Source: Streptomyces griseoruber (GTDB lineage: Bacteria; Actinomycetota; Actinomycetes; Streptomycetales; Streptomycetaceae). From it: 64,000 nt of DNA. Numbering within the stretch: the first letter of the stretch is position 1; each line of letters starts with the position of its first letter. A program made the translations under genes and the position numbers. The stretch is taken from positions 32,349 to 96,348 of the forward strand of contig NZ_KQ948784.1 of assembly GCF_001514205.1 (NCBI RefSeq), given 5' to 3'. Shown here piece by piece: positions 45,701 to 54,369 of the stretch. The notes under the pieces were generated by a model. That model ran no database searches. It saw only the letters and a list, made by a program, of their open reading frames with translations, and was not told the DNA's origin.

Positions 45701-46140
45701 TCGGCGTAGCTGACAGCGATGTCGGCCAGCGGCATGCCCTGCCACAGCGCGAGCGCTTCGCGGATCAGCCGCACCGCCGAGCGGTTGTCGCCGCGGGCGG
45801 CCTCCTGGCGGGCCCGGGCCATGGCGCTGCGGAAGACGTCCAGGTCGAGCTCGCCGTCGTCGACGGTGATCGAGTACCCGGGAGCCCGGCTCTCGACCGG
45901 GATCTTGGCTCCGGCGTCGCGGCACACCCGGCGCAGCGCCGCGATGTCGGCCTGGATCTGCGAGCGGGCCGTCTGCGGCTCCGAGCCGCCCCACAGCGCG
46001 TCGATCAACTGCCCCGTGGAGACCACGTGGTTGGCGTGCAGCAGTAGATAGGCCAGGACTGCCCGGCACCGTGGACGCTTCACGGCCAGCGGTATGTCCT
46101 CGAAGTCCATCCCGACCGGTCCCAGTAATGTGTAGCGCAT
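42787..46140 (-). CDS. SARP-family (AfsR-like) pathway regulator
   Basis: A 1117-aa activator. The N-terminal OmpR-type winged helix (MRYTLLGPVGM, KRPRCRAVLAYLLLHANHVVSTGQLIDALWG, RSQIQADIAALRRV, GYSITVDDGELDLDVF) is followed by a bacterial transcriptional activation domain (HPLHENLRVKLMLALYRSGRQTAALEQARELRSLLAEQQGLTPG). An NB-ARC ATPase follows (GPAGVGKTTLA near residue 335; LLVLLDNARSVDQVRPLL), then TPR-like repeats to the C-terminus. It most likely switches on the adjacent PKS/NRPS cluster. The ATG at 46140 is chosen because the conserved domain starts there; upstream frame extension has no family sequence. Confidence 0.92.
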   Translation of the reverse strand: MRYTLLGPVGMDFEDIPLAVKRPRCRAVLAYLLLHANHVVSTGQLIDALWGGSEPQTARSQIQADIAALRRVCRDAGAKIPVESRAPGYSITVDDGELDLDVFRSAMARARQEAARGDNRSAVRLIREALALWQGMPLADIAVSYAESAQTQLTSLRLTAYEDLADLEIAEGNHGALIDDLMPLVAAHPLHENLRVKLMLALYRSGRQTAALEQARELRSLLAEQQGLTPGRRFTDMEQAILRADPSLDARAPHPPAETPHTVSEHESAAEPDAPTDGALPDGPAAPSAPPVPMQLPSTPQLVGRRHLLDQLDDFLAGSRSGEGVPGTVAVVGPAGVGKTTLAVHWGRTMADRFPDGQLYINLHGHDTQRALTPARTIARALRSLGLPRDAIPAEADELIDLYRSTVAGKRLLVLLDNARSVDQVRPLLTTGPGSATLITSRFRLTGLVVRDGAHQVTVGPMSEEEAEQLLERMLGAERLRAEPGAARSLAEVCGRIPLALSIAAANIANHPPTSITDHIKDLLDGNRLTALQTPGDSDSTMQTVLGQSYDALDPDARRMFRLLGLSPGPDFTVAAASVLAGLSRAEAGRLVDRLLDAHLISQSAADRFALHDLTRLYARALAEAEDSEPDRDTARGRLTNWYLERTLAAQALAFPWYARLSGAEHSPGADLATADEALAWFDNEIPNLIAALHDDPIGTHTWRIADGLRPYFATRMNVGDWIDAANAAIMAAERLGNAEARFSGWYSLAHASMSVSDYPKAMRSFKTALSIARAIGHRQGIDGCENFIAQILIFTGHLDEAAGRLESVLPAAPDHSAPSTVVTLSRLGEVYFELGRLADSLRVRCQALELATAAGARNQEPYVLANLALVKHALGDVEEAGALYTRALIILGEFGDTDLESAAMSELATVHLDAGRPAAARECAQEAWRLAQGLRAPRWSWLARSVLATVNRDLEEHLAAVVLADESGNPGWHSRALVATAATAEALGRPDAACDYAYQALHLAVTHHYRMSEADSLLILARTQTPGSPEAHDFAHRALAIHRQTGRRVGEQRARALLEEWRTAETTARVTRLIQVPAWQAPLPACAGVPRRWPADRRPTETLPPAVEIGPGTMEK

Positions 46141-46531
46141 AGCCGTCAGTAACCCCCGTAAGCCGGGGCAGCCGGGGTCGCCGACCGCGCGCCCGGCGTG
46201 CGTCGTCAGCTCCGGTTCGCCAGCGTGTGTCACGCCACCATTGCACGCTGATCCACTTCCAGTCGAGCCCCGCATGGGTGACGCATTGCGGATGCATGGC
46301 GTGCGCACACAGCAGGTGTATCGCGGCACTTCGAGGGCGTCTCGGGTGAATGGAGCATCCTGTGCATGCGGGAACTACGGTGGGTTCCGGGACATCGGGT
46401 CCGAGCGGACACGGCGTCGCCCGGCCCCCTGACCGGCCCGCACCGCAGCCCATGGAACGCCACCCGGCCGAGCGGCCCTCAACCCCCTGCGGATGCGTCG
46501 GAGGCCGAGGGCGGCACGGCGACGGGCGGGT
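46141..46531. other. Intergenic region upstream of the SARP gene
   Basis: About 390 bases between the MFS exporter and the SARP gene, both leftward. It must contain the SARP promoter. Short ORFs here are out-of-frame products. I found no convincing direct heptamer repeats or hairpin. Confidence 0.4.
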
Positions 46532-47863
46532 TCACCGACCCGGTGAACCGGGTGTCTCGGTCGAGACCTTCAACGAGGGAACCGAGGCGGCTTCGGGGAG
46601 GGGCGCGGCGGTGTCGCGCTCGCCGACGACGGCGATGGTGCCGTCGGGGAGGCGCTGCACCGAGCGCACGCCCGGCAGCAGGTTCAGCAGCAGGCACGGC
46701 GTGCCGATGAGGGCCGCGGCGGCCAGCAGGGTCGTGCGCATCCCGAGGAACTCGGCGACCGGAGCGGCGGCGGCATAGCCGGCGGGCATGGCGATCAACG
46801 AGATCATCCAGTCCAGCGAGCTGACGCGGGCCTGTATCTCCTCGGGGAAGATCTGCTGCTGCGTGGTCGCCAGGATCTCGCCGACGAGCGAGGTCATGGT
46901 GAAGGCCACGGCCACGCCGAGAGCGATCACGAAGAGCGGGGCGGGGGGAGCCAGCAGGGCGAGCGGGGCGATGCCGATCACCGCGGCCGCGTTCGCGGTG
47001 ACCAGGGGGCGGCGCGGCCGGTAGTGCAGGGCGGCCAGCCCGCCGACGATGGAGCCGACCGAACCGGTGATCATGATCACGCTCCAGGAGGTGGCTCCGC
47101 CGTGGCCGTTCTGCATCACGACCGGGCCCAGGACGAAGAAGAACGCGATCGCGAAGTTCCACACGCCCCAGCAGAGCAGGTTGGCCAGATACCAGCGGCG
47201 CTGGGCCACCGCCATCCAGCCGTCGCGCAGGTCCGCGAAGAAGTGCTGTTTCTCGGATCGCTGCGCCTGCCGGTGCAGGTGCATGCGGGAGATCAGCGCG
47301 AAGCTCAGCAGGAAGCTGATGGCGTTGACGAGGATCGCGGTGCCGGGACTGGAGATCGCCAACAGCAGCGCGGCGAGGGCCGGGCCGAGCACCTTGGTGG
47401 TGCTGTCGGTCAGACCGAGCAGGGCGTTGGCCGGCTGGAGGTGCTCGGCGCCGACCAGCTCGGGCAGGACGGCCCTGGATGCCGGGGTGAAGAAGGCCAT
47501 GGCCATGCCGGCGATCGTGTAGGTGACGGCGAACTGCCACACCGCCGCCCGGTCCAGGAATATCATCACGGCGAGCAGGCCGTAGCAGACCGCCTGGATG
47601 GCGTCGGAAGCCATCAACACCAGCTTGCGGGACAGCCGGTCCGCCCAGACCCCGCCCACCGGCAGCATCACCACCTGGCCCACCGCATGACAGGTGAGCA
47701 CCGTGCCGACATCCATGGCGCTGCCCCCTGAGCGCAGGATGGCGAAGACCACGGTCACGGGTATCAGGGCATTGCCCATGGCGGAGATGCTGCGCGCGGT
47801 CCACAGGAATAAGTAGGAGCGATCCCGCAGCGTGCTCAGCGATTTCGGCATGGGTATGGGCAT
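46532..47863 (-). CDS. MFS exporter of the biosynthetic cluster
   Basis: A 443-aa major facilitator protein with 12 predicted membrane segments. The N-terminus SLSTLRDRSYLFLWTARSISAMGNALIPVTVVFAIL, the loop GGVWADRLSRKLVLMASD and LVNAISFLLSFALI are typical of the actinobacterial TMR/EntS-like branch often found in natural-product clusters. It lies 108 bases downstream of the flavin reductase on the same strand and is the likely product exporter and self-protection gene. Confidence 0.9.
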   Translation of the reverse strand: MPIPMPKSLSTLRDRSYLFLWTARSISAMGNALIPVTVVFAILRSGGSAMDVGTVLTCHAVGQVVMLPVGGVWADRLSRKLVLMASDAIQAVCYGLLAVMIFLDRAAVWQFAVTYTIAGMAMAFFTPASRAVLPELVGAEHLQPANALLGLTDSTTKVLGPALAALLLAISSPGTAILVNAISFLLSFALISRMHLHRQAQRSEKQHFFADLRDGWMAVAQRRWYLANLLCWGVWNFAIAFFFVLGPVVMQNGHGGATSWSVIMITGSVGSIVGGLAALHYRPRRPLVTANAAAVIGIAPLALLAPPAPLFVIALGVAVAFTMTSLVGEILATTQQQIFPEEIQARVSSLDWMISLIAMPAGYAAAAPVAEFLGMRTTLLAAAALIGTPCLLLNLLPGVRSVQRLPDGTIAVVGERDTAAPLPEAASVPSLKVSTETPGSPGR

Positions 47864-47971
47864 GGGCGGGCCCTGCTTTCTGAGTGAGGGGTTTCACGGA
47901 ACTGCTGAGGGCTCGCGGAGGAACGGGAGCTCACCGTCGCCCCGGAGCCGCGATGCTCGAGGCCTGCGGGC

Positions 47972-48466
47972 TCAGGGTCCGACGGCGTACTGCTCATTGC
48001 CGTACAGGACGGTCGCCGGTGTGTCGCTGACCCGGGTCCACTCCACCGTGCCCGCGATCAGTGTGTGGTCCAGGAGCGACACCGTTTCCCGCACGGTACA
48101 GACCACGGCGACCGAAGCCTGTGTCAGTACGGGCACGCCGCCCACCCAGTGCCAGGGCACACCCGCGAACCGCTCCGCCGGGGTGCCCGTGGCGAACTGC
48201 GCCACCAGCCGTCGATCCGTCCATGACAGGACGTTCACCGCGAAGCGTCCTTCCGACCGGATGTGCTCCAGCGTCCGGCTCGCGGTGGACAGGGACAACA
48301 GCACACTGGGTGGATCCACGGACAGGGACATGACCGCGTTGGCCGTACACCCGACGGGTCCGACCGTGGTGATGACCGAGACACCGGTCGGCAGTCGGGA
48401 GATGGCATGACGGTAGTCCTCGGCGGAGACGCTCAGATGGCTTGGTACGCAGTCGTCGGTCTTCAT
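47972..48466 (-). CDS. Flavin reductase (HpaC/flavin-reductase-like domain)
   Basis: A 164-aa flavin reductase: YRHAISRLPTGVSVITTVGPVGCTANAVMSLSVDPPSVLLSLSTASRTLEHI and FAVNVLSWTDRRLVAQFA are family core motifs. It makes reduced flavin from NAD(P)H for a partner monooxygenase. No classical two-component monooxygenase is encoded in the visible operon, so its partners may be the two acyl-CoA-dehydrogenase-fold enzymes, or genes beyond the window. It follows the A-domain gene by 25 bases. Confidence 0.88.
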   Translation of the reverse strand: MKTDDCVPSHLSVSAEDYRHAISRLPTGVSVITTVGPVGCTANAVMSLSVDPPSVLLSLSTASRTLEHIRSEGRFAVNVLSWTDRRLVAQFATGTPAERFAGVPWHWVGGVPVLTQASVAVVCTVRETVSLLDHTLIAGTVEWTRVSDTPATVLYGNEQYAVGP

Positions 48467-48491
48467 CGCGCTCCTTTCGGCTGTACGGCGG

Positions 48492-50042
48492 CTATCCGCG
48501 CCGGCCGGCGATCATGGCGGCCACGGTCTGTCGGTCGATCTTTCCGTTGACGTTCAGGGGCAGTTCGTCGAACACGGTGACGCTTCGCGGGATCATGTAC
48601 TCGGGTATCCGGGAGCGCAGGTCGGACAGGATCTGTTCCGGCCGGGGATCCGGACCGGTGCAGATCGCTTCCAGGGACAAGTCGCCACGAGCGTCCGGGA
48701 CCGCGATGACGATCGCGTCGCGCACACCCGATCGCTCGCGCAACAGGGCCTCGATCTCGCCCAGTTCGATCCGGTAGCCGCGAATCTTCACCTGCTGGTC
48801 CATCCGTCCCAGGTGAATCAGCCGTCCGTCCTGCCGGGCGACTCGGTCACCTGTGCGGTACCAGTGGTCGGCGGTGATCGGGGTGTCCCCGGAGTGGGGG
48901 ACCCAGGTGCCGGTGGCGTCGTCGTGCAGCAGGAACCGGTCCGCGTCGTTCCGGGGGTCCAGATAGCCGGGGAACCGCTGGGGTCCGCGGACGACCAGTT
49001 CGCCGTCGTCGGCCGGGAGCCCTTCCGCGTCGAGCACCTGATGGGCAAGCCCTGGATACAACGCCCCGATGGGGACCGTGCCGTTGGCGGGGCGGGGCCA
49101 GTCCGCGACATCCGGGGGCAGTCGGAACTCGGCGCAGCTGATGGTCAGTTCGGTCGGCCCGTAGAGATTCTCCAGCGTGCTTCCCGGTGCCGCCGCGGCC
49201 CATGCCTCAGCCTGCTGCAACGTCAGGGGTTCCCCGCAGAACAGACTCCACCGCAGGGCCGGCAGGGCCCCCGGCCTCAGCGCCCGCATCCGGCGCGCGA
49301 GAGACACCAGGGACGGCACGGAGAACCAGTGGGTGAGCCGCGCTCGCGCCGCCCACCGCACGGGCGCCAACAGGTCACGTCGCGTGGGAACCACCAACGT
49401 GGCGCCACTGCCCCAGGCGGCGAACATGTCGAACACCGACAGGTCGAAGGTGAGGTCGAAGGTCTGCGACATCCGGCTACCGGGCCCCAACCCGTACCGC
49501 GGTATGACGTGGGAGAGATACGCGGAGACATTGCCGTGCCGGATGGGCACGCCCTTCGGTGTGCCGGTCGAACCGGAGGTGAACAGCACGTACGCGATGC
49601 TCTCGGGCCCGGCCGGCCGGGGAGCGGGAACGCCGATGCCCTCCGCCGCCGGCGTACGCGTGAGGGCCACGACCGGGGCCGGTAGGGCAAGTGCCCCGGT
49701 GTCCTCGCCGGTTGTCTCCGCGAGGACGAGGTCGAGGTCGCCGGCGGTCACGACCGCGGCGTTCCGGGCAGCCGGGAAAGCCGGGTTGAGCGGGACGACC
49801 GTGCTGCCCAGGAGCTGTACGGCGAGATAACCGGCGTAGGCGAGGACACTGCGCTCGGCCAGCAGCCCGACGCGCCGCGGCACCTCGTCGGCCGCGGAGA
49901 GCAGCCGCGCGGCTATGCGTTCGGCCGCGTCGTGCAGCTCTTGGTAGGTCAGGCGGTCTGCTCCGATTTCGAGGGCCACGTGGTCGGGGTACTGCGCGAC
50001 GGAGGCGGCGAACCACTCGTACAGAGTACGTTTCATGGTCAT
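48492..50042 (-). CDS. Stand-alone NRPS-type adenylation enzyme
   Basis: A 516-aa AMP-forming amino-acid-activating enzyme without a carrier domain. Core motifs: A2-like LLGSTVVPLNPAFP, A3 FTSGSTGTPKGVPI, A4 FDLTFDLSVFDMFAAW, A5 LYGPTELTISC, A7 YRTGDRVARQDG, A8 GRMDQQVKIRGYRIELGEIE, A10 NVNGKIDR. The binding-pocket Asp is present (FDLSVFD), which indicates an alpha-amino acid, but I do not assign the residue. It must load a carrier in trans, either the free ACP or the BtrH-fused carrier. The ATG at 50042 overlaps the upstream gene by ATGA; a second ATG at 50036 is possible. Confidence 0.9.
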   Translation of the reverse strand: MTMKRTLYEWFAASVAQYPDHVALEIGADRLTYQELHDAAERIAARLLSAADEVPRRVGLLAERSVLAYAGYLAVQLLGSTVVPLNPAFPAARNAAVVTAGDLDLVLAETTGEDTGALALPAPVVALTRTPAAEGIGVPAPRPAGPESIAYVLFTSGSTGTPKGVPIRHGNVSAYLSHVIPRYGLGPGSRMSQTFDLTFDLSVFDMFAAWGSGATLVVPTRRDLLAPVRWAARARLTHWFSVPSLVSLARRMRALRPGALPALRWSLFCGEPLTLQQAEAWAAAAPGSTLENLYGPTELTISCAEFRLPPDVADWPRPANGTVPIGALYPGLAHQVLDAEGLPADDGELVVRGPQRFPGYLDPRNDADRFLLHDDATGTWVPHSGDTPITADHWYRTGDRVARQDGRLIHLGRMDQQVKIRGYRIELGEIEALLRERSGVRDAIVIAVPDARGDLSLEAICTGPDPRPEQILSDLRSRIPEYMIPRSVTVFDELPLNVNGKIDRQTVAAMIAGRRG

Positions 50043-51001
50043 CCCTTGCTAGGCGCGACGGCGCTCGACTTCTCGGTGGCACGGATCAGATCGGTGAACG
50101 CCTCCTCGACCAGACCGGTCCGCGGCCGGCCGCGCGCCGCGGACAGGGCCGCGATGCGCAGTATCTTGGGGAGCTCCTGCCAGGCCTCGGTCTCGGCTGC
50201 GGCTGTTTCGGGATCCAGCAGGCCGTCCGAGACCAGGACCGTGTTGCGGTGCGCGTAGTGGCGTGCGGCGGCCCACAGGTCGTCCGTGTGGCGAGCGGCC
50301 GCCGCCGGGTCCGCGAGCAAGGCCGCGAGGACGTGGGACAGCACCTCCACCGGCTCGAACAGCCACTGTCCGTCGTCCGGGGCGCCGTCACGGGGCTCTT
50401 GGGCCGGCGTGCCGTCGCCGCGGGTGCGGACGAGCCAGCGGTGGTGGCCCATGGGCGGAACGGCCGTGGCCCGGCCGAGCGCCATGCGGTCCCGGCGGGT
50501 CACCTCGGGGCCGAACTCCTCGACCGGCGCCAGGGCTTGCGCGAGTTCGGCGTCGTCCAGCCGTCCCAGGAACGGCTCCTGTTCGCCGTGCGGGGTGAGC
50601 GCGGCGAAGTGGTCGGCCACCTCCCAGGAGCCGTCGCGCCGTCCCTGGATCAAGATCCAGTGCGGGGCGGCCGCCCGGCCGTGTCCCGGTGCCCACGCGA
50701 GGTGCTCGGTGTTGGCGACAGCCAGCACCCGGCCCTGGGTCTCCAGTTCGGCGAGCAGCCCTTCCCGGGCCGTTCTCCAGTCGGCGGCGCCTCGATAGGC
50801 CAGCTCTCCGCCGTCCTCGGTGACGTCGATCCGGGTGTGGTGCGAGAACGCCAGCTCGCCCGCCGGCAGGTCGGTGCGCACCGCCAACCGGGTCGCCTCG
50901 GCGAAACGGTGCGTCACGGCGGGGATCTCCGCTGCCAGATAGCAGACCAGGCTGGTCGTGTAGCAGCTCAACTGGGGAGGTTTCGTTGGGGCGTCAAGCA
51001 C
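50039..51001 (-). CDS. BtrH-like papain-fold acyltransferase
   Basis: A 320-aa protein starting at a GTG at 51001 with GGAG eight bases upstream, in a TGAcGTG junction with the PPTase gene. It has a Cys-His-Asp arrangement: C13 (LSCYTTSLVCYLA), H114 (APHWILIQG) and D130 (WEVADHF), preceded by ANTEHLAW. The same order and near-identical spacing occur in the carrier-fused protein at 57186-58433 (C41, H139, D155). This matches the N-terminal domain of BtrH, which transfers an aminoacyl chain from an ACP onto an amine in butirosin biosynthesis. The C-terminal half (about 150-320) is helical and unassigned. The family call rests on motif spacing, so alternative papain-like activities remain possible. 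Confidence 0.65.
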   Translation of the reverse strand: MLDAPTKPPQLSCYTTSLVCYLAAEIPAVTHRFAEATRLAVRTDLPAGELAFSHHTRIDVTEDGGELAYRGAADWRTAREGLLAELETQGRVLAVANTEHLAWAPGHGRAAAPHWILIQGRRDGSWEVADHFAALTPHGEQEPFLGRLDDAELAQALAPVEEFGPEVTRRDRMALGRATAVPPMGHHRWLVRTRGDGTPAQEPRDGAPDDGQWLFEPVEVLSHVLAALLADPAAAARHTDDLWAAARHYAHRNTVLVSDGLLDPETAAAETEAWQELPKILRIAALSAARGRPRTGLVEEAFTDLIRATEKSSAVAPSKG

Positions 51002-51002
51002 G

Positions 51003-51728
51003 TCAGCACTCCAAGTCGACGGGCGGGGCGGTGCGCCGGCCCCTGGCACGGGGGTCTTCGCGAGGGGTGTAGGCGCAGCTGAGCGGGACCGGGGAGCTGT
51101 CGCGCAGACTGGCCCACCGGTACCGGCCCCAGCGGCCCCGGCGATGGCCGGGCGGCACGGCGATGGCCCAGGGTCGGCCGGCGAGACCGGTGCCCGCCGC
51201 CTTGACGCAGGACTCCTGGACGGTCCAGACCCAGGCGAGTTCGCGTGCCCGCTCCGGCGCGGGCAGCTTCAGGAGTGGCGCGGCGTACCCCCGCAGACAG
51301 CGCCGGAGCATGCCTTCGGACGGTTCGTCGGCGGGGAGCTGCACATCGACGCCGACGCGGCGGCCCGGGGCGACGGCCGCGGCGCTGAGGCCGCCGTCGT
51401 GCGAGATGCTCACGCCGATGTCCGGATGCCCGACCAGGCAGGGACGTCCCCGCGCGTCGGGGCGGACCGCCGTGTCCGCGAGGTCGGGGCGCACCTCGCG
51501 AAGGAGCCGGCGCAGGGTGGCTCGCCCCGCCAGGAACTCCTCGGCCCGCCAGGACGGGAAGCCTGCCGCCTGGGCGCGATCGTCCCGGTGGACTTCCGCC
51601 GTGTCCGGCCCCGCGCGATCGGAACGGCACAGGACCCACACCCCGTCCGCGATCTCGTACCGGCCACCGGGCTGCGCGGTTCGCCTCGGCCTGCTCGCGG
51701 ACTCCTCGTCCGGCCCTGGCGTCTTCAT
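51003..51728 (-). CDS. Sfp-type 4'-phosphopantetheinyl transferase
   Basis: A 241-aa enzyme that activates carrier proteins by attaching phosphopantetheine from CoA. The signature motifs are GVSISHDGGLSAAAVAPGRRVGVDVQ (with the Mg-binding Asp in GVDVQ) and WTVQESCVKAAGTGL (the W-x-x-x-E-x-x-x-K motif). The ATG at 51728 overlaps the end of the acyl-CoA-dehydrogenase-like gene as ATGA. It probably serves the ACP, PCP and the BtrH-fused carrier of this cluster. Confidence 0.9.
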   Translation of the reverse strand: MKTPGPDEESASRPRRTAQPGGRYEIADGVWVLCRSDRAGPDTAEVHRDDRAQAAGFPSWRAEEFLAGRATLRRLLREVRPDLADTAVRPDARGRPCLVGHPDIGVSISHDGGLSAAAVAPGRRVGVDVQLPADEPSEGMLRRCLRGYAAPLLKLPAPERARELAWVWTVQESCVKAAGTGLAGRPWAIAVPPGHRRGRWGRYRWASLRDSSPVPLSCAYTPREDPRARGRRTAPPVDLEC

Positions 51729-52888
51729 GCCCGTAGCTCCGTCAGGAGCTGTTCGGACAGGTCGGCCACACCGGCGAGCATCAGCTCGGTCACGCCCCCG
51801 CCGATACCGAGGACCGCTGCTTCCGCGCGGATGCCCTGAGCCCCGCTCGCGGCGAAGCCGTCCGCTCCCTGAAGCTGGGCGCACCGGGCGAGCACGGGGT
51901 CGACCGTCAGTCCGACGGCGGACTTCAACAGGGCCCCGGCCGACAGGTCCTGTCCTTTGGCGGCGGTCTCGGCGAGGTTGTCGCACAGCGCTCGCAGCTG
52001 GGTGACGCGTACCAGGCACTCGGCGAAGCCCTGGCGAACGGCCGCGTTGTGCCACAGCGGCTCTCCGTCGACCGTCCGCCGGCGCAGGCGCTCGCGGGTG
52101 TCCGCGAGCACCCGGCTGGTGAGCGCGACGGCCCACTGGGCGCCGGCGAGCCGCTCCGTGCTCATGTGCCGGGCGAACACGGCCATGCCCCGACCGTTTC
52201 TGCCCACCAGGTGATCAGCCGGCAGGCGCACCGAGTCGAACGCGATGTGCCCGGTCGCCGCGTTCACGAGCAGGTCGGTCGCCGCGGTGCGCACGGTCAC
52301 GCCCGCCGTCCTGGCCGGTACCAGGACCCAGCCGAAGCTGGTGAAGTGCCGGCCGGGCCGGTGCCGGCCCAGGACCAGCAGGTACTCGGCGGTGCCGGCG
52401 TTGGTCACCCAGCGCTTGCCGCCCTGGACCACCAGCTCGTCGCCTTCGATCCGCAGCTCCGTGCCGAGCCCGCTGAGATCGGAGCCCGCTGTCGCCTCGT
52501 CCGTGGCGGCGAGCGCCACCTGGGCGGTCCCCGCCAGGACCTGTGCCTGGGCGGCCGCGACGGGAGAAGGCGCGGCCGGCGCGGGGCCGGACCGGCCGGA
52601 GCCGAGGACCGGCAGGGCGCTGGCCGCCTGCACCAGGACGCTGAGCGTCGCTCCGTTGTCCCCGCGGGCGTCGACGGCCCGGAGCAGGGCGCCCAGGCGT
52701 GCCGGGTCCGCGACCGGGCCCAGGGCGTTGCCGCCGGCGTACAGCGCGGACAAGGCGCCGGCCGCCCCGAGCGCTCGCCACACGTCGGCTGCCGGAGCGC
52801 CGGCCGGAACGTCCTCCAGCGCTTGCGAGACCAGCTTCCGGTAACCGGCCGGCGAGGTCTCCGGGGAAGCGGATGCCAGGTCAGACAA
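51725..52888 (-). CDS. Acyl-CoA-dehydrogenase-fold flavoprotein (second)
   Basis: A 387-aa flavoprotein. The FAD-binding middle part has ALAATDEATAGSDLSGLGTEL, GGKRWVTNAGTAEYLLVLG and HIAFDSVRLPADHLVG; the C-terminal helices follow (LQGADGFAASGAQGIRAEAAVLGIGGGVTELML). It is shorter at its N-terminus than a standard fatty acyl-CoA dehydrogenase and may not bind CoA. With the ACP encoded nearby, an acyl-ACP substrate is likely. It overlaps the first such gene by eight bases; the pair may form one heteromeric enzyme. Confidence 0.85.
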   Translation of the reverse strand: MSDLASASPETSPAGYRKLVSQALEDVPAGAPAADVWRALGAAGALSALYAGGNALGPVADPARLGALLRAVDARGDNGATLSVLVQAASALPVLGSGRSGPAPAAPSPVAAAQAQVLAGTAQVALAATDEATAGSDLSGLGTELRIEGDELVVQGGKRWVTNAGTAEYLLVLGRHRPGRHFTSFGWVLVPARTAGVTVRTAATDLLVNAATGHIAFDSVRLPADHLVGRNGRGMAVFARHMSTERLAGAQWAVALTSRVLADTRERLRRRTVDGEPLWHNAAVRQGFAECLVRVTQLRALCDNLAETAAKGQDLSAGALLKSAVGLTVDPVLARCAQLQGADGFAASGAQGIRAEAAVLGIGGGVTELMLAGVADLSEQLLTELRA

Positions 52889-54080
52889 ACCGCACCTCGG
52901 GATCGAGGAGGGCGAGCTTGCCGTCCGCCAGGTGCAGGCGGTCGTTGCTGTAGTTCAAGGACGCGGAGCGCAGGTCCCGCAGCGCGTGCTCGAGGCGGGT
53001 CGGGGACCCCTTGAGATAGCCGTGCCGCATGCCGACCGCCTCGATGAGGCCGTCGACGACCGCGAAGCACTCCTCGGCGGCCGTGATCTTGAGCGCGTTG
53101 AGCTGGAGCTGGATCCTCGGCAGGCTCAGATCGGGGCTCCGGCTGACGGTCCGCTCCGTCTGCGTGAGCAGGGCGTGGACGGTGTCCAGACGCCTGCGGG
53201 CCTGGGACAGCCTGGTCAGGAGCAGCTCGGAGCCCAGGTCGACCCGGTTGCGGTTCTCCGGCGAGCGCAGCATCCGCACGACCCGGGAGAGGGCGCCGGC
53301 CGCGGTGCCCAGCCAGGACGCCGACCAGCCCAGGTGGGCCATCGGACCGAACACCGAGGTGACGATGGCCCGGAAGTCGCCCTGCCCGCCGACCACATGG
53401 TGCTCCGGCACCCTGCCGCGCAGGCGCAGCGCGACGCTGTGGCTGGCCCGCATGCCCAGCGGCTGCCAGTCGCCGGTCTGCTCGACGACGAGCTGGTCGC
53501 GGTGCGCGTAGACGAGGGACACCTGATGCGGCGACGTGGCACCCGGCGCGAGCATGGTCACCAGGAAGCCGTCGGCGTGCGCGCCACCGGTGACGATGGG
53601 CGCGAACCGATCCACGTCCAGTTCGTCGCCCGTGGTGTCGAGGGCCGCCTCGGAGGTGAGCAGGTGGCCGCCCTTGCCCGCCTCGGTGGTGACCGAGGCG
53701 ACGTAGATCTTGCCGTCGGCGATCCGGGGCAGCAGCTCCGTGCGCAGCCGCTCGTCGCCGTGTTCGACCACCGCCGCGACCTGCTGGCAGTGCATGCTGA
53801 AGATCATCGCCACGGACAGGTCGACCCGCCCGAGCGAGACGCACGCCTCGATCATGTCCCGGAGGCCGCCGCCCAGCCCGCCGTACTCGACCGGCACCAG
53901 CAGACCCAGCAGCCCGGTGCGGCGCATCTCGTCCAGCGCCTCGACGGGGAAGACGGCGTCGCGGTCGGTCCGGTCCAGGTGCTCGGCGGCCACGGCGGCG
54001 ACCCGGTCCGTCAGCCCGGCCAGCCGCCCGGGCTCCGGCGGACCCGCGACGACCGCGCGTTCGGAGGCGATCGCGTTCAT
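52881..54080 (-). CDS. Acyl-CoA-dehydrogenase-fold flavoprotein (first)
   Basis: A 399-aa flavoprotein with the N-terminal helical domain (FPVEALDEMRRTGLLGLLVPVEYGGLGGGLRDMIEACVSLGRVDLSVAMIF), the beta domain (VASVTTEAGKGGHLLTSEAAL, PLGMRASHSVALRLRGRVPEHHVVG) and a helical C-terminus. Relatives in antibiotic clusters oxidise carrier-bound substrates, for example FkbI acting on glyceryl-ACP. Together with its partner gene it could desaturate the ACP-bound amino-acyl group or oxidise a glyceryl unit from the FkbH-like region downstream in the cluster. The choice is open. Confidence 0.86.
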   Translation of the reverse strand: MNAIASERAVVAGPPEPGRLAGLTDRVAAVAAEHLDRTDRDAVFPVEALDEMRRTGLLGLLVPVEYGGLGGGLRDMIEACVSLGRVDLSVAMIFSMHCQQVAAVVEHGDERLRTELLPRIADGKIYVASVTTEAGKGGHLLTSEAALDTTGDELDVDRFAPIVTGGAHADGFLVTMLAPGATSPHQVSLVYAHRDQLVVEQTGDWQPLGMRASHSVALRLRGRVPEHHVVGGQGDFRAIVTSVFGPMAHLGWSASWLGTAAGALSRVVRMLRSPENRNRVDLGSELLLTRLSQARRRLDTVHALLTQTERTVSRSPDLSLPRIQLQLNALKITAAEECFAVVDGLIEAVGMRHGYLKGSPTRLEHALRDLRSASLNYSNDRLHLADGKLALLDPEVRFV

Positions 54081-54111
54081 GGGCGCTCCTTGGTTCGGCG
54101 GGCGGGGCCGG

Positions 54112-54369
54112 TCATCGGACGCTCGCCTCCTGGCCCGCTTCCGAGGCGGCGCTGATCGCGTTCCAGAGGCTGCCGGCGGTGGCGAAGGTGGCGTCGTTCA
54201 TGGCTTCGTCGGGCAGCACCACGGCGAACGTGTCCTCGATGGCGAAGAGCAGTTCGATGGCCTGCATCGAGTCCAGACCCTGCTCCCGCAACGACGTCTC
54301 GGCGGTGATCTCCTCGTCGCCGAGGAACTTGAGGAACGGGGCGAGCAGTTCGGTGAAGCGGGGGTCCAT
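54112..54369 (-). CDS. Free-standing acyl carrier protein
   Basis: An 85-aa carrier protein. The phosphopantetheine attachment site is S34 in EQGLDSMQAIELL, followed by the helix II/III pattern FAIEDTFAVVLPDEAM. The ATG at 54369 shares one base with the stop of the decarboxylase gene. Its place between the decarboxylase and the flavoprotein genes suggests it carries the substrate through ligation, decarboxylation and oxidation, as BtrI does in butirosin biosynthesis. Confidence 0.93.
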   Translation of the reverse strand: MDPRFTELLAPFLKFLGDEEITAETSLREQGLDSMQAIELLFAIEDTFAVVLPDEAMNDATFATAGSLWNAISAASEAGQEASVR

